From JAWLFY01 sp964462125 (lineage in GTDB: Bacteria; Planctomycetota; Planctomycetia; Pirellulales; Pirellulaceae), in the NCBI GenBank assembly GCA_964462125.1, contig CAYWXT010000105.1, positions 1-17,540 of the forward strand: a DNA stretch of 17,540 bases. The letters are read 5' to 3'. Position 1 is the first letter of the stretch, and every line of letters starts with the position of its first letter. Both the position numbers and the translations under genes were made by a program. The notes beneath the pieces were generated by a model. The model saw only the letters and a program-made list of their open reading frames with translations. It made no database searches and was not told where the DNA came from. Below, piece by piece: positions 1-6,668 of this stretch.

Positions 1-250
1 TCTCGTGGGCAGCGGGATTGAGGGTGGACTGGGACACTCCTGCTCGCCGATAGCGGACAGGCGAGCGAGCACAACATCGCGAAGCCGTTCCCAGGCGACC
101 GCTCAGGTAAATGGCGAGCTTGTGCAGCGGAACATCACGTTCTTATCCGGGGAGATCTGCACAGTCTGGTCGAGGCCAGACGTCGCTCCAGCCAATAGGC
201 CTTGCCCGAAACCCCGGAACGCGGTAAGGCAACTCGCCGCGGCTACCCGA
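1..250. other. Gene-free, hairpin-rich stretch; possible truncated structured RNA
   Basis: I see no convincing protein gene here; the one 90-codon plus-strand frame has no family resemblance. The plus strand has several strong complementary segments: GCTCGCC 42-48 with GGCGAGC 60-66; GAAC 130-133 with GTTC 139-142; GTCTGG 164-169 with CCAGAC 176-181; CCGGGG 147-152 with CCCCGG 212-217; and GCCTTGCC 199-206 with GGTAAGGC 223-230 (one G-U pair). The last two interleave, which makes a possible H-type pseudoknot. The wording around CCGGGGAGATCTGC reminds me of sequence preceding the reverse transcriptase gene in bacterial group II introns, but I cannot confirm this. If it is such a remnant, it is cut before position 251, where the neighbouring gene ends, and its 5' side may extend out of the window. 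Confidence 0.35.
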
Positions 251-832
251 TTACCCCATGTTCGGAACGTCAGTTAAGTATTGAATTGCCGAATCGATTT
301 GACTTCGATCGTGCTCATACTCAGGATGCTCCCTGATCAGTTTCAGTGCAGAAATCAACGCACGCCGTTGCTCCTCTGTCAAAAGTTGCCGCCAACCCTC
401 CGGGTGCTGTTCGGTTCGGAACAGCCGATCGATAAAGCCGTAGGGGTGTCGATCGTTGAGTTCAGCAATAAGAAATGCTGGCAGATGAAAAACAAACCCC
501 TGCGAGTCGAAAAACGACGGTGCAACATTGCACCGCTCAAGATCTGCGTGCGAGATGCGTCTCCAATCTTCTTTCTCGTCGCGGACACGAAGCTGTCGGA
601 GCTCCTCATCGGATGCGTAGTCATCCAATCCGCTGGCTTGATAAAGACCGATTCCGTCACCCAAACGAGTGTTTGCGAACGCGGTCGTGATTTCGGTAAT
701 GACATCGTCGACCTTGGGAGCGAAGTGCTGGACCCAAAAGGAAAACGCGTCGACTAGCCGTTGATCTCGCGTTTGGTCTCGCAACTGCTCGACATCGAGC
801 TTGTCAATTCGAAAGCAGCGGTTGTCTGGCAT
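251..832 (-). CDS. DUF6714-like protein of unknown function
   Basis: A 193-residue soluble protein with no signal peptide or membrane segment. The order of conserved-looking blocks matches what I recall of DUF6714: an N-terminal acidic helix (DDVITEITTAF, about residues 42-52), a 'DDYASDEE' block, a 'W.R' block, a central 'FFDSQGFVFHLPAFLIAEL' stretch (about 107-125) and a C-terminal helix beginning LTEEQRRALISAL. The ATG start has no strong Shine-Dalgarno sequence, so the start is uncertain. It is the last of a run of minus-strand accessory genes, 111 bases from the next one. DUF6714 has no established biochemical role that I know of. Its place near a toxin-like amidase could hint at an accessory or immunity role, but nothing in the sequence shows this. 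The coding assignment is firm; the family assignment is moderate. Confidence 0.75.
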   Translation of the reverse strand: MPDNRCFRIDKLDVEQLRDQTRDQRLVDAFSFWVQHFAPKVDDVITEITTAFANTRLGDGIGLYQASGLDDYASDEELRQLRVRDEKEDWRRISHADLERCNVAPSFFDSQGFVFHLPAFLIAELNDRHPYGFIDRLFRTEQHPEGWRQLLTEEQRRALISALKLIREHPEYEHDRSQIDSAIQYLTDVPNMG

Positions 833-943
833 CGGGATAGTTCACTGTTCTCGCGATGGGGTAACGTCCGCGATGTGCGGGCGGCAGGAGTTGACCAACC
901 GTTCGTGAGCGGCGACCACCGCTGCTCCGTCATCATCGCATGG

Positions 944-1363
944 TTACCCGCGATTCCGTGGCACCATTGTCGTGAGCCGATACGCGACGCAACCATAGGC
1001 GACCGTGGACACCACTGCAATGAAAAGCATCGCCTCGGCGGCAAGTATACCGAAACCGATCGGGTACTCTAGTCCGACAGTCTGGCGGTCGAAAAAGTCG
1101 TGTGGCAATCGTCGCCAATAGAACGAGAAAGTGACGCCGAATAGGAACGCCCAAGCAACCGCAATTGGGTAGTGGGCAATCGTTGCCGTTCGCCACGACA
1201 AATTGAATCGCCAGTGGACCATCGCCGTCAGCAAGGTTGGAAACGCGAGAGCCACATAGATCGCACCGTATTCGCGTAGTGCGACAGACAAGTTGGCGAT
1301 CATGAAGTGAACGGCAACCAACGTCGTTGCAGCGACCAAGTCGAGTAGGGTGAATCGTCGCAT
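944..1363 (-). CDS. Small four-helix membrane protein, unknown function
   Basis: About 139 residues from the chosen ATG at 1363, with four hydrophobic segments: near the N-terminus (FTLLDLVAATTLVAVHF), around YVALAFPTLLTAMV, around YPIAVAWAFLFGVTF, and a long C-terminal one ending in VSTVAYGCVAY. The opening MRRFTLLDL followed at once by a hydrophobic helix is a common beginning of small planctomycete membrane proteins, which is why I prefer this start. In-frame alternatives are ATG 1438 and TTG 1474, giving up to 176 residues, but none has a clear ribosome binding site. It lies downstream of the Tae4-like amidase gene on the same strand with 139 bases between them (28 if the longest form is used). 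A membrane-located immunity role is possible only as speculation. Confidence 0.65.
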   Translation of the reverse strand: MRRFTLLDLVAATTLVAVHFMIANLSVALREYGAIYVALAFPTLLTAMVHWRFNLSWRTATIAHYPIAVAWAFLFGVTFSFYWRRLPHDFFDRQTVGLEYPIGFGILAAEAMLFIAVVSTVAYGCVAYRLTTMVPRNRG

Positions 1364-1502
1364 CCATATCCAGCGTTGGCGTTCGTCAATTCCAGTCGGA
1401 TAACGGCCAGCGATGCCCAGGCCGGCGCGACCGATCATCCACGTCGAAACGGTCTGTCGGTGGCTCCGTGTCAATCGCTTTGTTACTTGCGTTTGGCGAT
1501 TC

Positions 1503-2240
1503 TTAGAGCCAGTGCGGTCGGAGATCCCAAAAAGTAGCGTTTGACCCGTTTGCAGTGATCCATCCTGAGCTATTTACCCAGCGAGAGTCTTCAAATATAG
1601 GCCGGTTCCCATTCCTGCTGTTGCCGTCCCACAGCGTTATGTGTCCGGATGCTCCTGAGACATTGAGAAAGATGATGCCTTGTCGGTATCGCGTGATTGG
1701 ATTCCGAGGGTCAATCGAAGTGCCGGCACCGAATCTCGTTGTCTTTATGTAGTCTCGTAATTCTGCCGCGTTAACTGGTAGTTTCCGTTTTGTAGTTTCA
1801 TCAACCCAAGTGTGTGGTGTCTTGAAACGAGAAAACGTCCAGCCGACCGATTGCAATGCCGTTGAAACACGAATCGCGCACGAACCGCGACCTCCGCGAT
1901 CTGATTTTCCGTAGTCACTCTTATACCAACCAGCAGGTAGATTGGCCCCCCTCGTAGCGTAAGCTTGCTTGAGCGTGTCAAACCGCATAGGGGCTTTGAT
2001 CTGTCGATCGCAAAGCGTCAAGAACTGATTCAGCCATGACTTCGCGGTTGACGACATCGAAGACGATGATGATAGCTTGCGTAGATCATTCCGTTCCGTC
2101 GCTGTGATCCCTTTCTTACCGTCGAGCGTGCTCGCAAGAATATCCAAAAATTCATTGTCGCTGATTTTGCGGTCGGCCAAGGCACGACGGAGGCTGTCTC
2201 GAACGGACTTGTCCTTCATCTGTGATGCTCGTACGCCCAT
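1503..2240 (-). CDS. Tae4-like peptidoglycan amidase (NlpC/P60-type cysteine hydrolase)
   Basis: A 245-residue protein whose C-terminal about 150 residues resemble type VI secretion amidase effector 4 (Tae4), a family that cuts peptide cross-bridges of peptidoglycan with a Cys-His pair. The catalytic blocks are visible: GGRGSCAIRVSTAL with the likely nucleophile Cys121, and SGHITLWDG with the likely general base His200. The C-terminus ends in an FWDL block. Typical Tae4 proteins are about 160-170 residues. Here residues 1-85 are an extra, mostly helical region with a serine run (SSSSSMSS) and an EF-hand/TerB-like look (ISDNEF, DGKKGIT). The ATG at 2240 is chosen because GGAG lies 9 bases upstream; a TTG at 2285 would add 15 residues without such a site. 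There is no signal peptide and no type VI secretion gene in the window, so the delivery route is unknown. Base composition here is visibly more AT-rich than in the cobalamin region, in keeping with transfer. Fold assignment is fairly sure; biological role is inferred. Confidence 0.75.
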   Translation of the reverse strand: MGVRASQMKDKSVRDSLRRALADRKISDNEFLDILASTLDGKKGITATERNDLRKLSSSSSMSSTAKSWLNQFLTLCDRQIKAPMRFDTLKQAYATRGANLPAGWYKSDYGKSDRGGRGSCAIRVSTALQSVGWTFSRFKTPHTWVDETTKRKLPVNAAELRDYIKTTRFGAGTSIDPRNPITRYRQGIIFLNVSGASGHITLWDGNSRNGNRPIFEDSRWVNSSGWITANGSNATFWDLRPHWL

Positions 2241-2403
2241 AAGCCAATGCTCCAAATTGAAGATTATAGTCCAAATAACGACCAAAATCAGCCGGTTGCG
2301 GCGGTTGATTCACAATTCCAAATTCGGCAGCGACCGCAACTCGGCTGCATTTTCTTGTTCTGCGGCTGTCGCGTTCGAACTGTTCGCGCGCCATGCACCA
2401 AGT

Positions 2404-2796
2404 TTACATGGTTCGTGGACGCTTGAAATACAGGAACCATGTTACAAGAGCACATCCCAGGAGCAATCCAACTGCACCGACGAGCAGAACTGCACCCGCT
2501 GTATTGTTGGTCTGTTGCGTGTCGTTCAGCAAGTGGAGCCCATAGATGAATAAACCTAAAGGAGCGAGAAATCCGAATGCAAGCACGAACTCCAAATACC
2601 AACCGTTCCGAATGGCCAGGTAAAACCATAGGGCGGCGGCAAGCAGCACTGGTATCGACGCCCCAACATGTCCCCGGAGAAGCGTAGCGGCAATTGCCAC
2701 CATCAGTAATGCCGTGGTGGCGGCAATCGCGAGCAGCCGTGACGCTGGACGTTTATGGACGCCGCCCTTGGTCTCGGAATCGTGTGGACTGTTCAT
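2404..2796 (-). CDS. Small four-helix membrane protein, unknown function
   Basis: A 130-residue protein with a short polar, basic N-terminus (about 20 residues) and four hydrophobic segments: LLAIAATTALLMVAIAATLL, ASIPVLLAAALWFYLAI, LEFVLAFGFLAPLGLFIYGL and AVLLVGAVGLLLGCALVTWFLYF. A charged KRPRT tail ends the protein. The ATG is supported by AGGA about 6 bases upstream (AGGAAATCGC then ATG). I do not recognise a named family. It is transcribed toward the Tae4-like amidase gene, which begins 163 bases downstream, so co-transcription is possible. A partner or immunity role for the amidase is conjecture. Confidence 0.65.
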   Translation of the reverse strand: MNSPHDSETKGGVHKRPASRLLAIAATTALLMVAIAATLLRGHVGASIPVLLAAALWFYLAIRNGWYLEFVLAFGFLAPLGLFIYGLHLLNDTQQTNNTAGAVLLVGAVGLLLGCALVTWFLYFKRPRTM

Positions 2797-2835
2797 GCGA
2801 TTTCCTGTTGCCGAGGTCTTTGCCGCAGAACTTGT

Positions 2836-2989
2836 TTCTCAGCGGTCGCTCCTGTGAGATCGGGGGAGAGGCGGCTATTCTCGCCGGTTACAACTTCGGT
2901 ACAACGGGTGTCACCCACGTATTCTCGCTGGTTCGGCGGGGTGTTCTCGCCGGTCGGTGAGATCGCATCGACGCGTATTCTCGCCGATT
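2836..2989 (+). repeat. Five imperfect copies of a TTCTCGCCGGTT-like motif
   Basis: Copies whose TTCTC core starts at 2836, 2878, 2922, 2944 and 2978 read TTCTCAGCGGTC, TTCTCGCCGGTT, TTCTCGCTGGTT, TTCTCGCCGGTC and TTCTCGCCGATT. The spacings are 42, 44, 22 and 34 bases, all close to whole turns of the DNA helix, so the copies would lie roughly on one face. They could be protein-binding sites or decayed tandem repeats. The nearest gene starts are the minus-strand membrane protein (ATG at 2796) and the VWA pseudogene. Confidence 0.5.
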
Positions 2990-3029
2990 CACACAGCCCA
3001 TGTCAACCAATAGGGGGGAGCGAGGGCCT

Positions 3030-3041
3030 GCCTCCGGAGGC
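3030..3041. repeat. Perfect 12-base palindrome GCCTCCGGAGGC
   Basis: GCCTCCGGAGGC reads the same on both strands, in the non-coding spacer ahead of the VWA remnant. Flanking bases (cgag before, ctcg after) add partial symmetry. There is no following T-run on either strand, so it is not a canonical intrinsic terminator. It may be part of a dispersed palindromic element. Confidence 0.5.
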
Positions 3042-3155
3042 TCGGAGCGATCGTGGGTTCCGTGACGGGCGGAGCTTGACCCGCAAGGAGGATCGGCGAG
3101 TCAGATACCTCGATTGGCGAGCCGGAGATCGAAATCGGAGACGCGGAGGATCCGA

Positions 3156-3482
3156 GCCGGGGCCAGCGACACGGCCAAACAGGGATCCAAGAAACTCCTG
3201 CTTGATCAACGAGCCCGGGGCGGTACCGTCCTCCGTCCCGCACTGATGGCGGCTTACAAGTACAAGTCGGCTGATCGGCCCCTGAACGTAGCCGTGCTCT
3301 CTGACGGGATGACGGAAGTCCGCGAACAGGCCGAACTGCTCTTCTCGATCCAGGATGCTCCGTCTGGAACGCGCGTTTTTTGCATCGGCATTGGGAATAA
3401 AACCAACCGCCCGTTGCTCAAGCAATTGGCCGAGGACGCTGGCGGACTCGCTGCCTTCATCTCGCACCAGAATGATTTTGCT
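3156..3482 (+). pseudogene. Truncated VWA-domain protein remnant
   Basis: A plus-strand frame encodes about 108 residues matching the second half of a von Willebrand factor A domain of the VIT/VWA type common in planctomycetes: RARGGTVLRPAL, then RPLNVAVLSDGMTE, then RVFCIGIGNKTNRPLLKQL and EDAGGLAAFI. The upstream half of the domain, including the metal-binding DxSxS motif, is absent, as is the downstream remainder of such proteins. Before about 3156 the frame is unlike the family, and after about 3482 it runs antisense into the M56 peptidase gene. No start with a ribosome binding site fits a functional protein. Most likely it is a deletion remnant left where the accessory region joins the blaI-blaR1 operon. 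The frame remains open and well conserved, which suggests a fairly recent loss. Confidence 0.7.
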
Positions 3483-3521
3483 CGCCGGGACCGGGGCACG
3501 CTCACCTGGATCGGAAGCTTT

Positions 3522-5747
3522 CTAGAGGTTTGGCGTCACGGGCGTGAACGTATCCAAATCTTCTGTGCCAGGAATGAGTGTTGTGTTGATCATGAAGATG
3601 GTCGCCATGTTTCTCGATTCATCCGTGTCGGCGCTGTAGGGCTTGGGGGAGGCGATGCACATCGTTTCATCGGGAGCGAGTGTGCTGCTGACGTGAATGG
3701 AGCTGGCTCTAACATTCGGTACTTGAACGACCACGTCCTCTTCTGGATCACTGGAAGATCGAAGCGGCAAGTTTGCTAACTGGACGTCTCCGATGGTCGA
3801 TTCGGTCAAGCTACAATCCAGTTCGACCGTCCCGTCTTCCGTGGCTTCCGCCTTGAGCCGAATCGTCCAACCGTCATCGACGACGTCAATGACCGGCTGC
3901 AAAGCATGCGCGAAGTCGCCTCGAACAATTTCGACATTGGTCACAAAAGGTCGCCGAACAACATCGCTGACAGTTACCGACTGGCCGTTGAACAATGTCA
4001 GTTTCGGTGCATGCAAAACGTCGTATCTCGGATGGCTGTTGCAACGCTTGATGAACTGTTCGCTCACCTGTTTGCCTGCTTTTGTCGCCAACGCCGGCCG
4101 CCGTTGCCCGGTTGAGCCCAATGACCGGCCAAAGTTGGGTTCGTCTTCGAAGACGGCACGTGACGGATCTCGCTCGGCCTCGGTATCTGACGACCGCCAC
4201 TGAGGGCTCCCGCGAAAGGCCTCCACTTGCCCAGAGCTCCAATCGAACTCGCGAACAAGTGCCATGTCGGACGTCACAATGCAGCACTCGATGGCAAGCT
4301 GCCAAGGGCCACTCCGGACAAACGCGTCCAACATCGCTCGACACCGCCGCTCTTGATCGGAAGAAAGGGTGGCGTGGAGGATGCCATCGCGAATTTCGGC
4401 GCCTCCCGCATCATCCCATGCCAAATAGTGGATCAGGAAACGCTCGGCATTGATTCCCGGTTGCATTTCTCTCGCCTTCTTGATCGCCGCATGCACGTCG
4501 AATTCCACTTGCCCGGCCTCCGGTTTGGCTTCGACAGCAGAGCGAGGACCGATGTCTGCGCGATCGAGCGTATCTTGAATGTATGCATCGGTGTTCCGAA
4601 CGGGGTAGGCGGGCTTAACAACTTGTGCGTCCGTCAACCCGGTTGCAACAACGCCGAGTAGCAGCGACGTCATGATGATCCGCATCCGCCAAGAGCTGCC
4701 GCGGAAATCCGCACGGAGACTCTCCACCCTTCGCCTCAGACCACGATGTGAAGCCATCGCCATCAGACCAACGACTTCAGGACGATCGGATGAAGAGTTA
4801 CATTCGGCGTAGCGAAGCAAAAGTCGACCGTAATCTGCGACTGACGTGGGGCGAATCGATCGCGTCACCACGTCGTCGGCAGCGTGCTCGACGTAGCACT
4901 GGAGCTTTGAAAGCGCCATCCAAGACAAGGGGTGGAACCAATGGAGCGCGCGCACAACGTTTGCGATGCACAGAACCATCGCGTCTCGACGCTTCACGTG
5001 GGCGAGTTCGTGTCTTAGTACCCAAGTCAGCTCTTCATCGGTCAATCGCTCTTTCCAGTCCACCGGAAGGCACAGCACGGGCCGCCAGATCCCGAAGATG
5101 GCCGGCGCCGAGATCATCTGCACTTGTTTGATCGGGGGACGACGTGAGACTCCCAGCGAATCACAGATACGATGAGCCGTGTCAATGACCCCCTGGTCCT
5201 GAATCGAAGGACAATTCCTGAGCTGCAATGCAAAGCGGCAATACGAAACAGAGCCCCGGATGATCATCCCCAGTGCAATGATGAACCAGGTCCAGATGGT
5301 TACGTTTGCAGCGATGCGATGCCAGTCAGGGCTCAACTTTCCAGTATTGGATTGTCCGTCGTGCGCAAGTGAATCATTGGTAATCCTCATCGCGGTCGTT
5401 GCACTCGCCGCGGAACGCCAACGGCGTAGGTCAGTGTCATCACCGGTGACGCGTCCTCGTGAGTCCGAAGGCCTGTCCACTCCTCGGAGATGCGCTGCAA
5501 ATCCCCTCGCGCTGGCCACAGTTTGATCGACAGTGTTTGCCATGCTGATCGGCGAAGAAACAGAGACCGGCAGAAGCAGCCTGGCGATCACGACCATCCA
5601 TAATAGACAGTGGTATCGAGCGGGGATACGTCTGCGCAACAGAACGTCCAATGCCAGCGCCAATGCGAACAGCGGCAATGCTTTCCATGCCGCAATGCTG
5701 ATCCAATGGAGCCCCGTTCCCACCACTGCCGTCCATTCGTCAATCAT
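3522..5747 (-). CDS. BlaR1/MecR1-type M56 membrane metallopeptidase with secretin-like C-terminal part
   Basis: A 741-residue membrane sensor/protease. The M56 half has hydrophobic segments at about 13-37, 45-63, 149-169 and 356-372. The zinc site is RHELAHVKRRD with HELAH at 246-250 and a third-ligand block YVEHAADD with Glu287. In known BlaR1/MecR1 systems this peptidase leads to cleavage of the partner BlaI repressor. No penicillin-binding sensor domain is seen. Instead residues about 480-725 resemble secretin/type II-III secretion domains that planctomycete M56 proteins often carry (APKLTLFNGQSVTVSD, RPFVTNVEIV, then a VVQVPNVRASS strand block). The ATG at 5747 is chosen because AGGA lies 8 bases upstream and it overlaps the blaI stop by 8 bases; an ATG at 5768 would add 7 residues without such a site. 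The trigger and target genes are unknown; no beta-lactamase is nearby. Confidence 0.85.
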   Translation of the reverse strand: MIDEWTAVVGTGLHWISIAAWKALPLFALALALDVLLRRRIPARYHCLLWMVVIARLLLPVSVSSPISMANTVDQTVASARGFAAHLRGVDRPSDSRGRVTGDDTDLRRWRSAASATTAMRITNDSLAHDGQSNTGKLSPDWHRIAANVTIWTWFIIALGMIIRGSVSYCRFALQLRNCPSIQDQGVIDTAHRICDSLGVSRRPPIKQVQMISAPAIFGIWRPVLCLPVDWKERLTDEELTWVLRHELAHVKRRDAMVLCIANVVRALHWFHPLSWMALSKLQCYVEHAADDVVTRSIRPTSVADYGRLLLRYAECNSSSDRPEVVGLMAMASHRGLRRRVESLRADFRGSSWRMRIIMTSLLLGVVATGLTDAQVVKPAYPVRNTDAYIQDTLDRADIGPRSAVEAKPEAGQVEFDVHAAIKKAREMQPGINAERFLIHYLAWDDAGGAEIRDGILHATLSSDQERRCRAMLDAFVRSGPWQLAIECCIVTSDMALVREFDWSSGQVEAFRGSPQWRSSDTEAERDPSRAVFEDEPNFGRSLGSTGQRRPALATKAGKQVSEQFIKRCNSHPRYDVLHAPKLTLFNGQSVTVSDVVRRPFVTNVEIVRGDFAHALQPVIDVVDDGWTIRLKAEATEDGTVELDCSLTESTIGDVQLANLPLRSSSDPEEDVVVQVPNVRASSIHVSSTLAPDETMCIASPKPYSADTDESRNMATIFMINTTLIPGTEDLDTFTPVTPNL

Positions 5748-6126
5748 TGCTTGAATCCTTTCTGCCATGAGTCTTTGAGTCGAGTAGGTCGCGGAGCTGA
5801 TCCAATTCGTCGGCCGTTAACTTGGACGTGTTAACGAGGTGCAGCAGCGCCGGGACGGCATTCCCATTGAAGACGCGATTGAGAAACGAGCGACTGGCAC
5901 AGCGCACACATTCACTGCGTCGGACGGCGGCTCGATAGCGATACTTCTTCCCAACCTGCTCGGTCGCGAGTGCCCCCTTCTTCACCAGCCGATGGAGCAT
6001 CGTTTTCACGGTGGCGTCCGACCAGTCATGGGGCGTGCCGAGGGCATCGATCACATCGCTCGCATCCGTCGGTTCGGAATCCCAAATGAAATTCATTACG
6101 AACCATTCGGCGTCAGATAACTGCAT
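5740..6126 (-). CDS. blaI: BlaI/MecI-family winged-helix repressor
   Basis: A 128-residue DNA-binding repressor of the BlaI/MecI/CopY family, the usual length for the family. It begins MQLSDAEWFVMNFIWD, typical of BlaI, followed by the recognition-helix block WSDATVKTMLHRLVKKGAL (about 35-53) and the wing region EQVGKKYRYRA. The C-terminal part (about 80-128) would form the dimerisation helices. The same frame is open upstream to 6348, but that extension runs into the riboswitch region antisense and is spurious; ATG 6126 follows a weak GAGAG site. It is the first gene of a two-gene operon with the M56 peptidase. A symmetric site over its own promoter suggests autorepression. What else it controls cannot be seen here. 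Confidence 0.88.
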   Translation of the reverse strand: MQLSDAEWFVMNFIWDSEPTDASDVIDALGTPHDWSDATVKTMLHRLVKKGALATEQVGKKYRYRAAVRRSECVRCASRSFLNRVFNGNAVPALLHLVNTSKLTADELDQLRDLLDSKTHGRKDSSND

Positions 6127-6157
6127 CGGGCTCTCTCTTGACGATCGGAACCGCTGA

Positions 6158-6187
6158 AGATTACATCCGTAAACGGTCGCGTGACAA
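6158..6187 (-). promoter_or_regulatory. Predicted promoter of the blaI operon
   Basis: On the minus strand, TTGTCA (plus 6182-6187) and TAATCT (plus 6158-6163) are separated by 18 bases, a reasonable sigma-70 type -35/-10 pair, 32 bases or more upstream of the blaI ATG at 6126. The -10 overlaps the TTAC/GTAA symmetric site, as expected for an autorepressed gene. Confidence 0.5.
6161..6172. promoter_or_regulatory. Candidate BlaI operator TTACATCCGTAA
   Basis: TTAC-atcc-GTAA is an inverted repeat lying across the predicted -10 of the blaI promoter, with further outer symmetry (ACCG before, CGGT after). BlaI/MecI repressors bind short dyads of TACA/TGTA type next to their own genes, so the position and form fit. 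Binding itself is inferred. Confidence 0.5.
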
Positions 6188-6256
6188 GCCCACTTGCGGA
6201 CATCTGACATCTTTTCGGGGAACTTGTTTCCGGACGAGTCCCTATCGGGGCTCCTG

Positions 6257-6285
6257 TTGACGCTTCGCTGCCGAGCGAATATTTT
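6257..6285 (+). promoter_or_regulatory. Promoter of the chelatase operon (copy 1 of the cassette)
   Basis: TTGACG at 6257-6262 and TATTTT at 6280-6285 are separated by 17 bases. The same arrangement recurs at 11800-11828 ahead of the second riboswitch, with TTGACG unchanged and TATCTT as the -10. Conservation between the copies supports it. Transcription would begin near 6291-6292, immediately ahead of the riboswitch P1 stem. Confidence 0.6.
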
Positions 6286-6290
6286 TGCGG

Positions 6291-6465
6291 ACGATCGAGG
6301 TGTCGGCGGGAGGTGTGATCCCGTCGAAGAATAGGGAAAACGGTGCAAATCCGTTGCGGCCGGCGCCGCTGTAACCGGAGACGAAAGCTGTACATGCCAC
6401 TGCGGAAACGCGGGAAGGCGCAGCCAGTAGGGTTGATTCGGAAGCCAGAAGACCTGCCTCAGATT
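6291..6465 (+). ncRNA. Cobalamin riboswitch (copy 1)
   Basis: The conserved B12-riboswitch elements appear in order: AGGT at 6298-6301 (P1 5' side), AATAGGGAA (6330-6338) and CGGTGCAAATCCG (6341-6353), GCGG...CCGCTGTAAC around 6356-6374, GCCACTG (6396-6402), CGGGAAGGCG, and the B12 box GAAGCCAGAAGACCTGCC (6441-6458), whose ACCT closes P1. It stands 155 bases ahead of a membrane-anchored CobN-like gene and should lower its expression when adenosyl- or other cobalamin is bound. I see no clear hairpin plus T-run after it, so control may act on translation or through a non-canonical terminator. Confidence 0.93.
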
Positions 6466-6542
6466 GGTTTTGTGAAGAGTTCCTCTGGGCTCTCATCATT
6501 GCGGACGGCTGCCGTTTAACGGGGGGCGTGCTGTCGCAGGAA

Positions 6543-6668
6543 ATGAATGCGAATGTTCTCCGCCTGGGCAGACATGAGCATCAAGGCCATGGACATCCAT
6601 GGCGAGAAGGTGATCTGCAATGCCGAAATTTCTTGGGCGTCGGTGCGTCGCCGTCGTGCTGCTGTTGA
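6543..6668 (+). CDS. Possible short His/Cys-rich leader peptide
   Basis: A 41-codon frame beginning with ATG 6543 between the riboswitch and the chelatase gene. It encodes a histidine-rich run (RHEHQGHGHP, residues 10-19) and ends in three cysteines, overlapping the first 49 bases of the chelatase gene in another frame. AGG sits only 2 bases before the ATG, so the ribosome site is poor. It may be chance; if translated it could act as a metal-responsive leader or couple translation to the next gene. Low confidence. Confidence 0.15.
   Translation: MNANVLRLGRHEHQGHGHPWREGDLQCRNFLGVGASPSCCC

Larger units (their letters stand above)
2797..3155. other. Non-coding spacer with short repeats and a palindrome
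   Basis: No gene is supported on either strand; open frames here have no recognisable composition or motif. The stretch contains a cluster of short direct repeats (2836-2989), a perfect 12-base palindrome at 3030-3041, and a purine-rich tract that leads into the VWA pseudogene. It lies between the start of the minus-strand membrane-protein gene and the truncated plus-strand VWA fragment, so it probably combines the promoter region of the former with debris upstream of the latter. The part around 2975-3070 looks like a dispersed intergenic element of planctomycete genomes, but that is an impression rather than a match. Confidence 0.5.
6250..6465 (+). repeat. Promoter-riboswitch cassette, direct repeat copy A
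   Basis: This segment, from the promoter through the B12 box, is repeated at 11793-12008 in the same direction. The two are nearly identical, with scattered substitutions and one single-base indel in the variable loop after GCGG (offset 5543 before it, 5542 after). The copies bracket the three-gene chelatase operon. Confidence 0.85.

Noticed and set aside
5..277. 90-codon plus-strand open frame at the window start
   Set aside because: No ribosome site or family features, and it runs through the hairpin-rich segment and into the end of the minus-strand DUF6714-like gene.
6127..6348. Upstream in-frame extension of blaI to 202 residues
   Set aside because: The extension runs antisense through the riboswitch and its promoter and lacks family features. 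BlaI proteins normally begin at the MQLSDAEW block, and 128 residues is the usual length.
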